From NCBI GenBank assembly GCA_029204045.2, contig CM055073.1, positions 25,260,978 to 25,324,977 on the forward strand: a DNA stretch of 64,000 nucleotides, written 5' to 3'. The first letter of the stretch is position 1, and each line of letters opens with the position of its first letter. This DNA is from Tillandsia leiboldiana. Taxonomy: Eukaryota > Streptophyta > Magnoliopsida > Poales > Bromeliaceae. Shown piece after piece: positions 1 through 10,188 of the stretch. The translations under genes and the position numbers were made by a program. The notes under the pieces were generated by a model, which saw only the letters and a program-made list of their open reading frames with translations, searched no databases and was not told where the DNA came from.

Positions 1-1436
1 ACGAGCGTGAGACGGAAACGAGCTTATACAACTTTTTCCTCTAAGGATCGCAAGGAACGTGCTCGTATTTTCTTGGATTTTTCAGAGATTTATTTCGAGG
101 TGAAAATCTCTGTTTCCCTGTGTACAGTGCTACAGTATTTTGATACAGATTTTGGTTGAGTGTACCACCTTGCCGAATTTATATCTTGACTTACTGAACT
201 CAGATTTGGGCGTGTAAATAGCCGTTTCGAAGGTATCGACGCGCGGATCGCTGTGATCTTTTTCTAGGAATTTTCTGGGCTCTTGCTGTAGGTGAAAATT
301 AAGCATTTCTGGGACTGTTGTTGTATGTGTGTGTGAGAGCAGATTTTGGAATGTATGTGTAATAGTGGACTTTGTATTGTGCCAGGAGAGTTACGGGTGT
401 GCTGAAATTATTGGAGCAAGGGATTAGAGATTATCTGGTGTTTTCAGCTATTGGGCTTTGGACAGTCAGCTTTTCAGGTGGGTTCTTTGTTCCGAGAACC
501 GGTGGACGGTTCTCTAACTCTATATGTTAGAATTGCATGCAGGTGTAGGGTATAATACCTGGGATAGATTGGTAAGCTTAACAATGTTGATTTATGGGAA
601 TTGCAAGTTAATTATTCATATTATGACAGTGGTATTAATCAGACATTTATGTTGATGTTTAGTGGAAGCGTACCTAAGGCAAGGTTAGCCTATATGATTA
701 ATTATCATGCCATGTTAGCACATAACCTTTTACGAGGCTGGTTTATGCAATGGGATAGGACCTTGTAGTTATGTGCAGGTTCTACTCTGAGGAGCGATTA
801 TGGATCGAGGATTATGGACAGCTATAGTCATTGATAATTCTGGCATGAGGTTTATTTCCTTTATTCTTCTTTGAGGACAAATGCATGCTTGTATGGACAT
901 ATAGTTAGGCCATCTTTTACTGCTGCACTACATATTGGAACTTATCTTAGGAGAAACCATGTTATTCCTTTCTCCTTCTTGTTAGTCAGGCGGTCTGTGT
1001 TGCTCGGATGCGAGCAGGGGTCTGGGGTAGTATAGCAGGGACATTGGTGTCTGGGACGGGTTGTGCTGGATTGCGGCTGGCAGGGTTTTGGCGGTGACCG
1101 CGGACTTTGGGCGGTTGACCGGATGTCGGTTATAGTACTTAGTTATGGACGGCAGGGTATTGCGGCAACCGCGGATATTGGGCGGTTGACCGGATATTTA
1201 TTGATGTATCAGATTGGGTATTAGACTTTCCTCTAGTGGATGGAGTTTCCACTTATCGTTTACTGTTGTATCAGTTTGGGGATCGGGTTTCCCTTTAGTG
1301 GATGAGTTTTTCCACTTTGATCCGAGTCGTGATCCAGTCCTGCTATCTCGTGATACTTGTTACAGTGAGACTTGTTACAGTGATACTTTACTCGTGTGGG
1401 TCGCTCCCCACGAGTGCCACTCTGGAGTAGGCGAGA

Positions 1437-1576
1437 CCGGGTTGTCGTACCGGCGTTGAGTTGAGCTTTTACCGGGTTGTCGTACCGGCGTTGAGTTGAG
1501 CTTTTACCGGGTTGTCGTACCGGCGTTGAGTTGAGCTTTTACCGGGTTGTCGTACCGGTGTTGAGTTGAGCTTTTC
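1437..1576 (+). repeat. Tandem repeat, four 35-bp units inside LTR
   Basis: Four consecutive units begin CCGGGTTGTCGTACCGG at 1437, 1472, 1507 and 1542, and run on through GTTGAGTTGAGC. The first three are almost identical; the fourth changes at its end. The high identity suggests recent slippage or unequal exchange. The LTR at 9344 has a different 39-bp tandem repeat at the equivalent place. Confidence 0.93.
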
Positions 1577-2299
1577 CAGTTCTTACTGGTCCATCGTTTG
1601 GGTTTATTCCGGAGATACTTTTTGTTACACTCGTGCCTGGGGGATCGAGTGAAGTCTAGTAGCTGTGTTTAGACCAGTGCTAGTGTTGTTGGGAACCGTT
1701 TGGGGATTGACGGTGTTCCCGGGGTTGTTGCGGGTTAGTCGACCGTTGTGCGAGAGGTTTGGTGATCTTGAGGCTATTCGTTCTGGGAGAGAGAGCGTGG
1801 ATTCCGACTATAGCCTGCATGAGCCACTACTCGATAGCGAGTTAGTCCGTTTGGACGCCCTACGTAATTCCTGCCCGTCAGCGGGAGGTGGTTGTAGGTG
1901 GGCGCAGGTTTGACTGGACCCGATGTGGCAGTCAGCTCGATTGGGTCGATTGAGCACCATGTGTGCGAGTGTTGCATATCTTTATCAGAGTTTCCCCATT
2001 TGAGCTTTTAGATAGAGGCATGGTAGCTGTAGAGTGTCTCCAGCTCCTTCTTTCAGTTTTACTGCATTGGTTATCTTTTGCCTCTAATAGTCTTGGTGGG
2101 CAGATCGTCGGGCCTTGTGGCGATACCCACTGAGAACTCCCTTTTTACGTAGTTCTCACGCCCTTTGGGGGTTTTCCCCCTTTTGTCCTTTCTCTCCTTT
2201 GTTTTGCAGAGTCTTAGCGGGTGTTGCCGTTCTGTGGTTGCTGTTCGTGGTGAGGGAGTAGCGAGCTAGATCCAGACCCATCTTTGGAGAGTAGCGGTA

Positions 2300-2315
2300 C
2301 CCCCCCCCCCCCCCC
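2300..2315. repeat. Homopolymer C tract (16 C) followed by T tract
   Basis: Sixteen consecutive C residues followed by six T residues in the U5 part of the LTR. Length errors are likely here in any assembly. Confidence 0.9.
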
Positions 2316-2685
2316 TTTTTTGCGGAGATCTTCAGCATAATCGGTAGATTAGTATTTACTTTCCTCTTTTGAGAGACTGATGTAGTGAGGATATGATGTA
2401 TTGAGAGCTTGTACACTGATGTTTTATTTGAGATATCTCCCTGTTGAGCTATGAGTTTTATATTCGAGGTTATTGTATGATTATCATTTTTGGGAGATGG
2501 ACCTTGTTGTTTTATCTTCAGTCGTACCGTGGTTGATTTTATTTCTATAGCAGTTTTATCTTTTAGCTCTGATATCTGTTTAGCTGTAGCTCTTTTTGCA
2601 GGTAGGACGCTTCGCCTATGCGGGTTGGCATAGGTGGCGGATCTGTTGGCGAGCCGGGTCGCAGTTTTGACCCCGGGGCGTGACA

Positions 2686-3609
2686 AGTGGCCTTGTCGGG
2701 GTGATACTGGATGCTCGCTAATAATCCAACTGTAACTTCGTAACCATTATGGGAGGCATCACTGTATCTCACTAATCCATCTCCCATCACTGGCGATGCT
2801 GAAATCGGGGCTGGTATCGGTCTCATCACCTATTTGTCAAGCTCTGCTGGCACTATCCGGTCCAAAAGCTCCTCACCTCAACAAATAACTGCCGGTCTCG
2901 GCCATTCTCGAATAGCATCCATTTTGGCCGGATTTCCACCACCGCCTCTTATGGCTAGAATGAGTAATCCAAGAAGATATGCTCTCGAAGCTAAAACTTG
3001 TACCACAACAACTTGGCATATAACTTCTTCCTCACAGACCTTGCCACACCATCTATAAGTGCTCCACCAGCTCTAAACCATACAGAGATGGAGTAAAATC
3101 AAAATATCCTGGGAGGATATCACCAATAATCCTTCCAAGTGCAGCTGGAATACACAATTCCTCAAATCTTAAAGGCGACAGGGCATTAGTCATTCCATTT
3201 GTCCTCACTGTACTCATAATGCCCCTACCGAGTCCTGAACACCATCTTGGCGAAAATACACAGCTGTATGATTCCAAAAAGTTTCATGCATCCTAAGCAA
3301 ACAACTGTCAGGGTATAACTCCATCAAAAGGTCCTAAATAATATCCAGACCTGCCTGTGGTCACCCCACACAAGGACCCTCACTGTCGTGTGTCAACGAC
3401 GTGGCATCACCACCGTGTATCAACGGTGTGGCACTAGGTCGAACAGACCCTCGATCCATCAAATCCTGCGACTGTGCCATCAGCTCTCCCAGCTCTACAG
3501 GTGATATCCAATGAGGTTCTATCGGGGTTGGCGCGGTTCCCAGAACCACGTCAATCGCAATCTCAATCTCCCTAATCGGCGGCATCATCATCAGCTTAGG
3601 TGGGATCAC
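2686..3609 (-). pseudogene. Decayed RT and RNase H of minus-strand Del-like element
   Basis: Minus-strand translation from 3609 gives a recognisable start of a Ty3 reverse transcriptase (REIEIAIDVVLGTAP, then QSQDLMDRGSVRPSATP), closely matching the intact relative at about 35980-36120. Further down, fragments of the RT thumb (KKLYAKL, LREHIFLDY) and of RNase H (LPVMGDG, YSDASHNG, YHPDKA) appear in several frames. Stops and frameshifts are frequent, so no protein can be made. The RNase H fragment is broken off at 2686 where the plus-strand LTR was inserted. The region is the oldest-looking coding remnant in the window. Confidence 0.75.
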
Positions 3610-3739
3610 ACCCGGGATCTCACGATAACAGGAATATCCTTGCGTCCCGGTGCCGCCGTAGGCACCTCGCGCATTGTCGCTGCAACCTGTGTGCTCTCAC
3701 TGTCTCAACAAGCAAGCTTCTATTGTCTACCTCGTAGAA

Positions 3740-3946
3740 GATCACAGCATTCTCTCTCCGCAGTCAAACATCATGTGGCACTGTGCCAGCCAATCCCACG
3801 CACTGGGTCAAACACCGAACAGACACAAATACCAATAAGTCTGCCGATACCACTCGAGGTCTCAACTGCACTGGACATGATCCACAAACCTCCTCCACAT
3901 GCACCACACCAACAGGAACCTGTACCTCTAGTGCATGTGGTAACAA
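3740..3946 (-). pseudogene. Decayed retroviral-type protease fragment
   Basis: The minus strand reads HALEVQVPVGVVHVEE followed by CPVQLRPRVVSADLLV, the C-terminal part of the aspartic protease domain of the same family (compare 35545-35710, where HALEVQIPDHVLHVEE is seen). The catalytic DTGA motif is not readable here. It lies upstream of the RT remnant, as expected for the gag-PR-RT order of Ty3 elements. Confidence 0.65.
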
Positions 3947-5486
3947 ATCTGCCTCTAGTCCATGCAGAAATGCAACATGCTCTAACTCCGACTGCTATGA
4001 TGGAATCACACCTGCGACGACCCGATCCACTGCCTTAGCGTCCTCCGACCCGGCGGTACAGACTCATCCGCTTGACGCAAGTGGTCGTCGCTCAGTCTGC
4101 CTGAAAATCAAGACTATCTACATAGAGAGAACGATCTCTGCCCCTGCTCACACTGAGGCGACGAATATGGTCTTCCGCAGACAACAAATCCACGCTACCG
4201 CTGCGCCACTCTGATAAAGGTGCTGATGCTGCCACCGGGGTCCACTCGACCTCTGACATCTCAGAAAATCTATTATTGAAACCGTCATATGACAAACCAC
4301 AATTAATTCATGCAATTCCTTATACAATTTTCCTTACTAAGCTCACCCCTCAATCACATATATTGTACCCCAAACATGCATGTTATCAATCACAAAGGGT
4401 AACATTCCCTTGGGTAAGCTTTACATAATCCGTCCACAAGGATATCTACCATCTGGGAGAGAAAAACGAAAATGCCTCTGCCGGCTGGTCAGTCCTCCGA
4501 CACCTAGCGCCAACCACCTCTGTCCAAAACTCGCATCTGGCGGCAGATCCCTATCCAAAGGAACTGCAATATCACGCTCCACACGCAATGCCTACTCCAT
4601 TGAGGCATCCAAAATTCAAAACAGAGGGATCAAATAAACTAAAAGGTATCCTGGCGCAATCCACTCCCAGTCACACACATCCTATACGCCTCGTCCCTCG
4701 AAACCTGGAGCGCACAGTTCAACAACTGCATAAACTCTTTAACATAGGGAGACTCTCAGTTGATCACTCCATCACCACCAACCACGATTCTGCCTCCAAA
4801 GGCTCCGACTTAATTCCCTGAATCGGGGTGGTTCATCTGCCAAAACTGGCTCCATCGATTGATGCTGTCCCACAACTCATCAACTATCAGCTATCCACCC
4901 CACCTCGGTGCCTCGGCACTAAACATTGGCACGGAGGGGCTACTCGCTCAATCGGCACCACAGAAATCACTGCCGCTGAGGATACTGCCACCAGGTGGTC
5001 TCAGGAGAAAAGCACTGTCGGGCTGCCCACTGCGCCGACAACTGTGTCACCCAGACCAGCTGCTCACTCTGTCGCTGATAAGCCTCTGACAATCCTGTCA
5101 TCGGGGCCCGGAGCTCTCTGACCTCAATCTGGGTATCCGGCCCCCAAAACAATCCGCTCAAGCTCCACTGCTGCGACGAGCGCACACCAATCCACACAAC
5201 GTGTCGGGGAGACACAGCTCACCACGACCAACTGCAACACAGCACAAAACAAAACTCGACCCAATCCGGCGAGAGTCTAGAGCATGTCAACCGTTCCGCA
5301 GCATTATGTTGTCTGCAGCCAACATAATTGCTTAGGAGAATAAACATGCCAATCACCCATCCCGTCCATTGGGAGAGGTATAAAACTCAATCAGAACTCT
5401 CGCTAAAAATCACGACTCTCACGAAGTCATCCTAGGGTCCAACCATAAGCCTAGGGTTTCTACAGTCCCAACTGACCTATCCCTAA
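3947..5486 (-). pseudogene. Degenerate gag zone of minus-strand Del-like element
   Basis: This 1.5-kb stretch lies between the primer binding site and the protease remnant, where gag belongs. I see no long frame and no clear zinc knuckle on the minus strand; only short open stretches remain. The assignment rests on position. Several short plus-strand frames are not supported by anything. Confidence 0.45.
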
Positions 5487-5498
5487 GCTCTGATACCA
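5487..5498 (-). promoter_or_regulatory. Primer binding site (initiator Met tRNA type)
   Basis: Minus strand reads TGGTATCAGAGC, the usual plant primer site complementary to the 3' end of initiator methionine tRNA. It begins 8 bases inside the LTR edge at 5507 and fixes both the orientation of the element and the LTR boundary. Confidence 0.9.
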
Positions 5499-7664
5499 AC
5501 CTAATCTGTCACGCCCGGGGTCGAAACTGCGACCCGGACTCGTCAACAGATCCGCCACCTATGCAAAGTCGAGCATAGGCGAAGCGTCTAACCTGCAAAA
5601 GATAGTACTATAGCTACGCAAATATCAGAGCGGAAATAAAATGCTGTAAGATAAAATCCAATCACTGTGCAACATAAAATAGAGTACAACATCCATCTCC
5701 TCAAATACAGGTAATCATCATACAATGTCCTCAGTACAGCATCTTTCAACAATAAATGGGAGATAAACTAAAACTATAGTACATCAGTCTCTACATCAGT
5801 CTCTCCAAATACAAAAGATCTCTCTCCAAAGTAAACAGTAAAACCAGCTGACAGCTACTAGGAATCTCCAACCAGGGGATACAACTACACTCCTCGGGCG
5901 GTAAGGATCTAGCTCGTGACTCCCTCGCCTCGAACAACGATCGAAGGATCAGCAACTCCCGCAGAGGACACTGCAAAACAGGAGGAAAAAAAGAGGGAAA
6001 CAGCAATGGGGGTGAGAACCACTAGTAAACTAGTAGCCTCCCCCTGTGGGTAAAGCCTCAAACTCCGGCGTACCCACTAAGTCTACCAGAGGCAAGAAAA
6101 GGGGTAAGTGGTAAAGCTGTAAACAGAACTGCTGAATAAAGGGAAACCACCACTAGTATGCTTCTAAATGCAATACCAAAAGAAATGACTATATGAATGC
6201 ATCAGGAAATAGTATCTGACCAAATAGACCCAATCTAGTACTACCAGTAAAACTGGTATTGCCTGCTCAGCGGAATCTGCACACAAGGCTCGAAACCGCG
6301 GGATCGGGCCGCACGGCTCGCATCCCAAAATAAATATCAGACCGGCACACAAGGCTAGGTCCAAAAAGCCTACCTCCGGAGTGACACTCGAGGGGAGCGA
6401 CCCACACGAGTAAAGTATCTCTGTCATCAGTATCACAAGTATCTCTGTAGCACATATCTCAATATAGCAGGACTGAATCAAGACTATGATCAAAGTGGGA
6501 AACTCCATCAATTAAAGAAACCCCAATCCCCAATCAGATGCAATAGTACTCAACAAGTGGGAAACTCCATCCACTAGAGAAATCTGATACCCAATCTGAT
6601 GCAATAGTAAACATCCGGTCAACCGCCCAATGTCCGCGGTCACCACAATAACCCACAACCCACAATCGGGTAAAATAATCAAGATTCGGTCAACCGCCTA
6701 CTGTCCGCGGTTGCCGCAATAACCCACGATCCAACATCAAGTACACCCTGTCTCTGACCCTAAGGTCCCGGCTACACTATTCCAAACCTCTGCTCAAACC
6801 CGAGCAATATGACTCGAAAGTCTAAATAAGAAGGAGAAAGAAAGCAATCATGGTTTCTCCTAAGTCAAATCCCCATATGATAGTGTAGCAATAAAATAGT
6901 GGCCTATCTAGATGTCCAAACAAGCATGCAAAGTCCTCATGCAATGTGAAAGAGAGAGAAAGTCAAATAACAGTTCTTCATGTGTAACAATTAATAATAT
7001 CCACATCAATATAACAATCGTGCTCAAATCATCAGTCAACTACACATTTATAATCCCTGATCCATAATAAATCCCAAAGTGAAACCCGCACATGGATATG
7101 TCATCATGTCCCATTAATTAGTCCATTTAACCATCTTTCAGCAGATCTATGTGCCAATACGGTATATTAATTATCAGATTTAAACATGTCCCCGCAATCA
7201 TGTCTCCATAATAATATTATCCCAATGATATTTTCAACATGCTATATCCACAGAATTAATCTCAAATGATAGGCTCACAGTTATAACAGTCAAACATGCA
7301 TGGCAATCAATCAATATGTTCAATAGTGGGCTTCTCTAATAAACATAGTGCGAAACGGAACGAAGCGATCAACACAAAAATCGAAGCCTTACCTCATAGG
7401 AACATGCTGTCGAAGAAATCGCCCAAAAATTCCTCCTGGTTTGCTCACAGTGAATTTCCGACTGAACTGTGATAGTAATGGACCGAAATGGGGGAAAAAC
7501 TGAGACGAACTGTAAAAACGATACCGCCGTTGCCGAGCTTCCAAAAATTCCGGGGATCCACCACAAGCTCAAGAACATCAAGGGGAACAAATTTCATATA
7601 GAGCTCTCCCTCCCATTCTCACTCAAAGGCTCGAAAAAGGGGAAGAAAGAGGGAGAGGAGGGGG

Positions 7665-7672
7665 TATTTATA
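7665..7672 (-). promoter_or_regulatory. LTR TATA box
   Basis: Minus strand reads GGCCTATAAATACCCCC, equivalent in context (GGCCTATAAAT) to the TATA boxes of the related LTRs at 32607 and 49846. Confidence 0.8.
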
Positions 7673-7884
7673 GGCCCAAACAAACAATTCAAGAAATGAC
7701 CTCTGTGTCCTGTGAACCGGGCGCACCGAACAATCGGGCGCGTACAGTAACTCAATCCGGGCCGTTGATCAAGCGCCCGGATTCACCGGATTGCGCCACG
7801 TGTCCCCCGAACACGGGACAGCAAATCCGGCCGCTCCCTTCACGCCGCATGGCCCACCCTGGTCAACGGAGGGGTTGGCGCCCG

Positions 7885-8397
7885 CCAATGGCGGGCCGCC
7901 ACGTGGCGCACGCGTGGGCCACATCGGCGCCGTGGCCGCCACGCCAGCCGCCACCCTACCGCCTGCCAAGCCACCTGCCCCCGTACGCGCACAGTGACGC
8001 GCCCAATCCCCGCGCGCCACGTGTCAGACCTCCGCGCTCGCTGCACCCGGTGCACACACTCCCTGCACCCGACGAACCAGAATCTGCCACGTGTCCACCT
8101 CTCATCCAATAGAAAACTGCCACGTGGCACACCACAACCCTACACCTCCCGCGCCTGCCCGCGCACCTGCCCGGCCTGCCCGCGCACCCCCGCGTGCGCC
8201 GTGACCACTTCACCGAACCAATGAACAACTGCCACGTGTCCCGCTTCGGTCCACCGTAGACCCCGCGCTCTCCCGTGAACCGCGCGCGCTGCGCCCGCCA
8301 ATCCGGAACCGCCACGTGGCTTCCCGCCCGGTCCACTGCACCAGCGCTCCATTCCGTGGACCGGGAAGCGTGCGCCGGCCAATCAGAGGCTGCCACG
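7885..8397 (-). promoter_or_regulatory. U3 array of six ERSE-I elements
   Basis: Six exact copies of CCAAT-N9-CCACG lie on the plus strand with CCAAT starting at 7885, 8003, 8106, 8218, 8298 and 8379. In each the CCACG continues into CACGTG, a G-box. Two further CACGTG motifs (7797, 8088) lack a spaced CCAAT. Spacing between the last three units is 80 and 81 bp. The form is that of the endoplasmic reticulum stress response element, bound in plants by bZIP28 with NF-Y. That this LTR responds to ER stress is my inference. Confidence 0.85.
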
Positions 8398-8724
8398 TGT
8401 CCCGGCCGGCGATCCACGGCTCCCCCATGCACCAAAATACACCAGAAACTTCCGGGTCTCCGTTTTTGAGCGTCCGGACTCCGAAAAATACAAGTAAATA
8501 GCCATTTTCAAGCGTTTTTCCGCGCTGAATCCAAATACGGCCTCCGATTTGCCCAAAACTCCTAAAAATTCAACGGGGGCATCCGAATACACTCGGGGTC
8601 CAATCAACACACTGTGCCCATTTCTTGAGTCCAATACACACCCAAACACTCCCATCTCCCAAGATAGTCCTCCAGAAGCCACCGATCAAGCCATAAACCC
8701 CCAATAAAGATCCGGGTCATCACA

Positions 8725-9343
8725 AGGGTACTGAGACTTGAGCACTCGGCAGTCCTCCCAAGTCGCCTCCTTTGGGTCTAGGTTGCTCCATTTTACCAGA
8801 ACCTGAGAGCGAGCTCGGGTTCCTCCTTCCACCACTCTCCTGTCAAGTATTTGCTCCGGCTGCGCTAAAAGTTGCCCTTCTTCTCCGGCCTGTAGCTCCA
8901 CCTTCGCATCTGGACCCGAAGCGGGGATCCCCTTCTTGAGTTGTGACACATGGAAGACGGGATGAACTTTGGCTCCCTCCGGCATCCGCAAACGATAAGC
9001 GACGGGCCCAATCCTCTGCAAGATCTCATAAGGGTCGTAGTACTTCGAAGTGAGCTTCGGCATGCGGTGAACTGCCACGCTGCTCTGCCGGTAAGGTTGT
9101 AGCTTGAGGTACACTTCTTCCCCTACCTTGTATTCCTTGTCCACCCTTCTTCTGACCGCGTTTTGCTTCATGCGGTTCTGGGCTTCCCGTACTCTCTCCC
9201 TCAGCGTCTGTAATGTCTGTTCTCTATCTCTCCTCCACTCTGCTACGGTGGGGTTCACCTCTGTTCCCAGGTTCACAGTAGGGTGTGCCGGAGGTTTGTA
9301 CCCGTATAGAGCCTCAAATGGGGTCATCCTTAGGGAGGAGTGG
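8725..9343 (-). pseudogene. Integrase C-terminus and chromodomain of chromovirus, split
   Basis: Minus-strand coding: SLRMTPFEALYGYKPP, the LTSKYYDPYEIL and VHPVFHVSQLK blocks typical of Ty3 integrase C-termini, then VLVKWSNLDPKEATWED, a chromodomain-like tail. It continues the integrase broken at 12551: a solo LTR (9344-12550) separates the two halves. The 3' end is cut at 8725 by the LTR of the next element, so the open frame runs a few codons into foreign LTR on both sides; those residues are not part of the protein. The chromodomain of such elements is thought to guide integration to heterochromatin. Confidence 0.85.
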
Positions 9344-9670
9344 TGTAGTGTTCTGTTTTTTCCCTTGCAACTTTCCGATGAATCCACTGTGTAGAACACC
9401 TAGTGTTGGTGTGTCTGGCCCATGGTGCATCAAAGGGATGCCACAGTTGGACCTAGTGAGACATTGATAGCTGATTTGGCCTTCGGCTGCATTTGCCGAA
9501 TTTTAGAAAAGGTTTTGGGCCAATCTAAGGTCGGATTTGGATTCAGCGCGGAAAAACGCTTGAAAACGGCTATTTGCTTGTTAAATTCGGAGTCCGGATG
9601 ACTAAAAACGGGCTTCCGGAAGTTCGCGGGGATTTTCGGTGCATGGGGAAGGACCGTGGACCGGCCTGAG

Positions 9671-10066
9671 CCACGTGGCGGCCTGTTATTGGCCGGCTCA
9701 CGCAGCTCGGTCCACGGGGGAGGCGCGGCGGTGCATGGACCGCGGGCGGGGGACGCGTGGCGTGCCCGGAATGGCCGGCGCACGCGGCACGGCTCAGCGT
9801 CCTTGCGCGGCTGCGGTGGACCGGGCGCATGACACGTGGCGGCCAGGAATTGGCTGGCTCACGAGGGCGCGGTCCACGGTGTACGCAGAGGGGCGCCTCG
9901 GGATGGCGCGCGCACAGGGGCGCCAGGCGGGCGGTTGGCCGCACTCGAGTGCGGACACGTGTCGGCACGCGACAGGCGGGCCGTACCTACCCCCGCTGAC
10001 CGCGGGGGGACACGTGGCGCGCGGCGGGACCTTTGCACCGCTGTCCCCTGTTGTAGGGTGACGTGG
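9671..10066 (+). promoter_or_regulatory. U3 ERSE/G-box array, plus UPRE-like site
   Basis: Sense-strand CGTGG-N9-ATTGG (the reverse complement of ERSE-I) is exact at 9674-9692 and 9835-9853. A decayed unit, CGTGG-N9-AATGG, lies between them at 9756-9774, giving unit spacings of 82 and 79 bp. CACGTG also occurs near 9956 and 10014. TGACGTGG at 10059-10066 matches the unfolded-protein-response element TGACGTG(G/A). The array lies upstream of the TATA box at 10182. Confidence 0.8.
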
Positions 10067-10181
10067 CATCACCAGGGAGTTTCGGGCGCGTCGGACCGGG
10101 AGTATACGACCGGGTTTCCGGGCGCAATGCGCCCGAAACTTGCGCCCGAAAACCCGGCCCAACAGCACTTATGGGCTGGGC

Positions 10182-10188
10182 TATAAAA
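10182..10188 (+). promoter_or_regulatory. LTR TATA box
   Basis: TATAAAA in the context GGGCTATAAAAAGGG, followed by a T-rich leader. It is in the same position as the TATA boxes of the related LTRs. Confidence 0.8.

Larger units (their letters stand above)
1..2685 (+). repeat. LTR of a Del/Tekay-like Ty3 element, 5' end outside window
   Basis: The stretch matches the R/U5 parts of the complete LTRs at 9344, 31756 and 48866: a block of C-rich and T-rich leader, two GCGGTTGACC motifs (1111 and 1181), a stretch of short tandem repeats, and the conserved 3' end that finishes GGGGCGTGACA at 2685. The next base enters a minus-strand pol remnant, so the LTR was inserted into it. The right flank is AGTGG; the left flank lies outside the window, so I cannot say whether this is a solo LTR or the 3' LTR of a full element. 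No protein gene is supported here; the short open frames are incidental. Confidence 0.8.
5507..8724 (-). repeat. 5' LTR of minus-strand Del-like element (3218 bp)
   Basis: On the minus strand the LTR begins TGTGATGACCCGGATC at 8724 and ends GGGCGTGACA at 5507, giving TG...CA ends. The start matches that of the LTR at 31756 (TGTGGTGACCCCGATC). It holds an ERSE array (7885-8397), a TATA box (7665-7672), two TTGACC-bearing motifs (6617 and 6688) and the conserved U5. The LTR interrupts the integrase C-terminus of the chromovirus immediately to its right; the flanking five bases there are AGGGT. The other end of the insertion is outside the window. Confidence 0.88.

Noticed and set aside
1437..1576. 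Regular repeats resembling a CRISPR array.
   Set aside because: The repeats are directly adjacent with no spacers, and lie inside a plant LTR.
2156..2686. A 176-codon minus-strand frame.
   Set aside because: It lies across the U5 of an LTR with a C16 tract, is low in complexity and matches nothing I recognise.
7696..8682. Many overlapping open frames on both strands in the GC-rich region.
   Set aside because: They lie in the U3 of an LTR, overlap in several frames, show no domain, and result from GC-rich DNA with few stop codons. The same applies at 9430-10186, 31821-32901 and 49016-49941.
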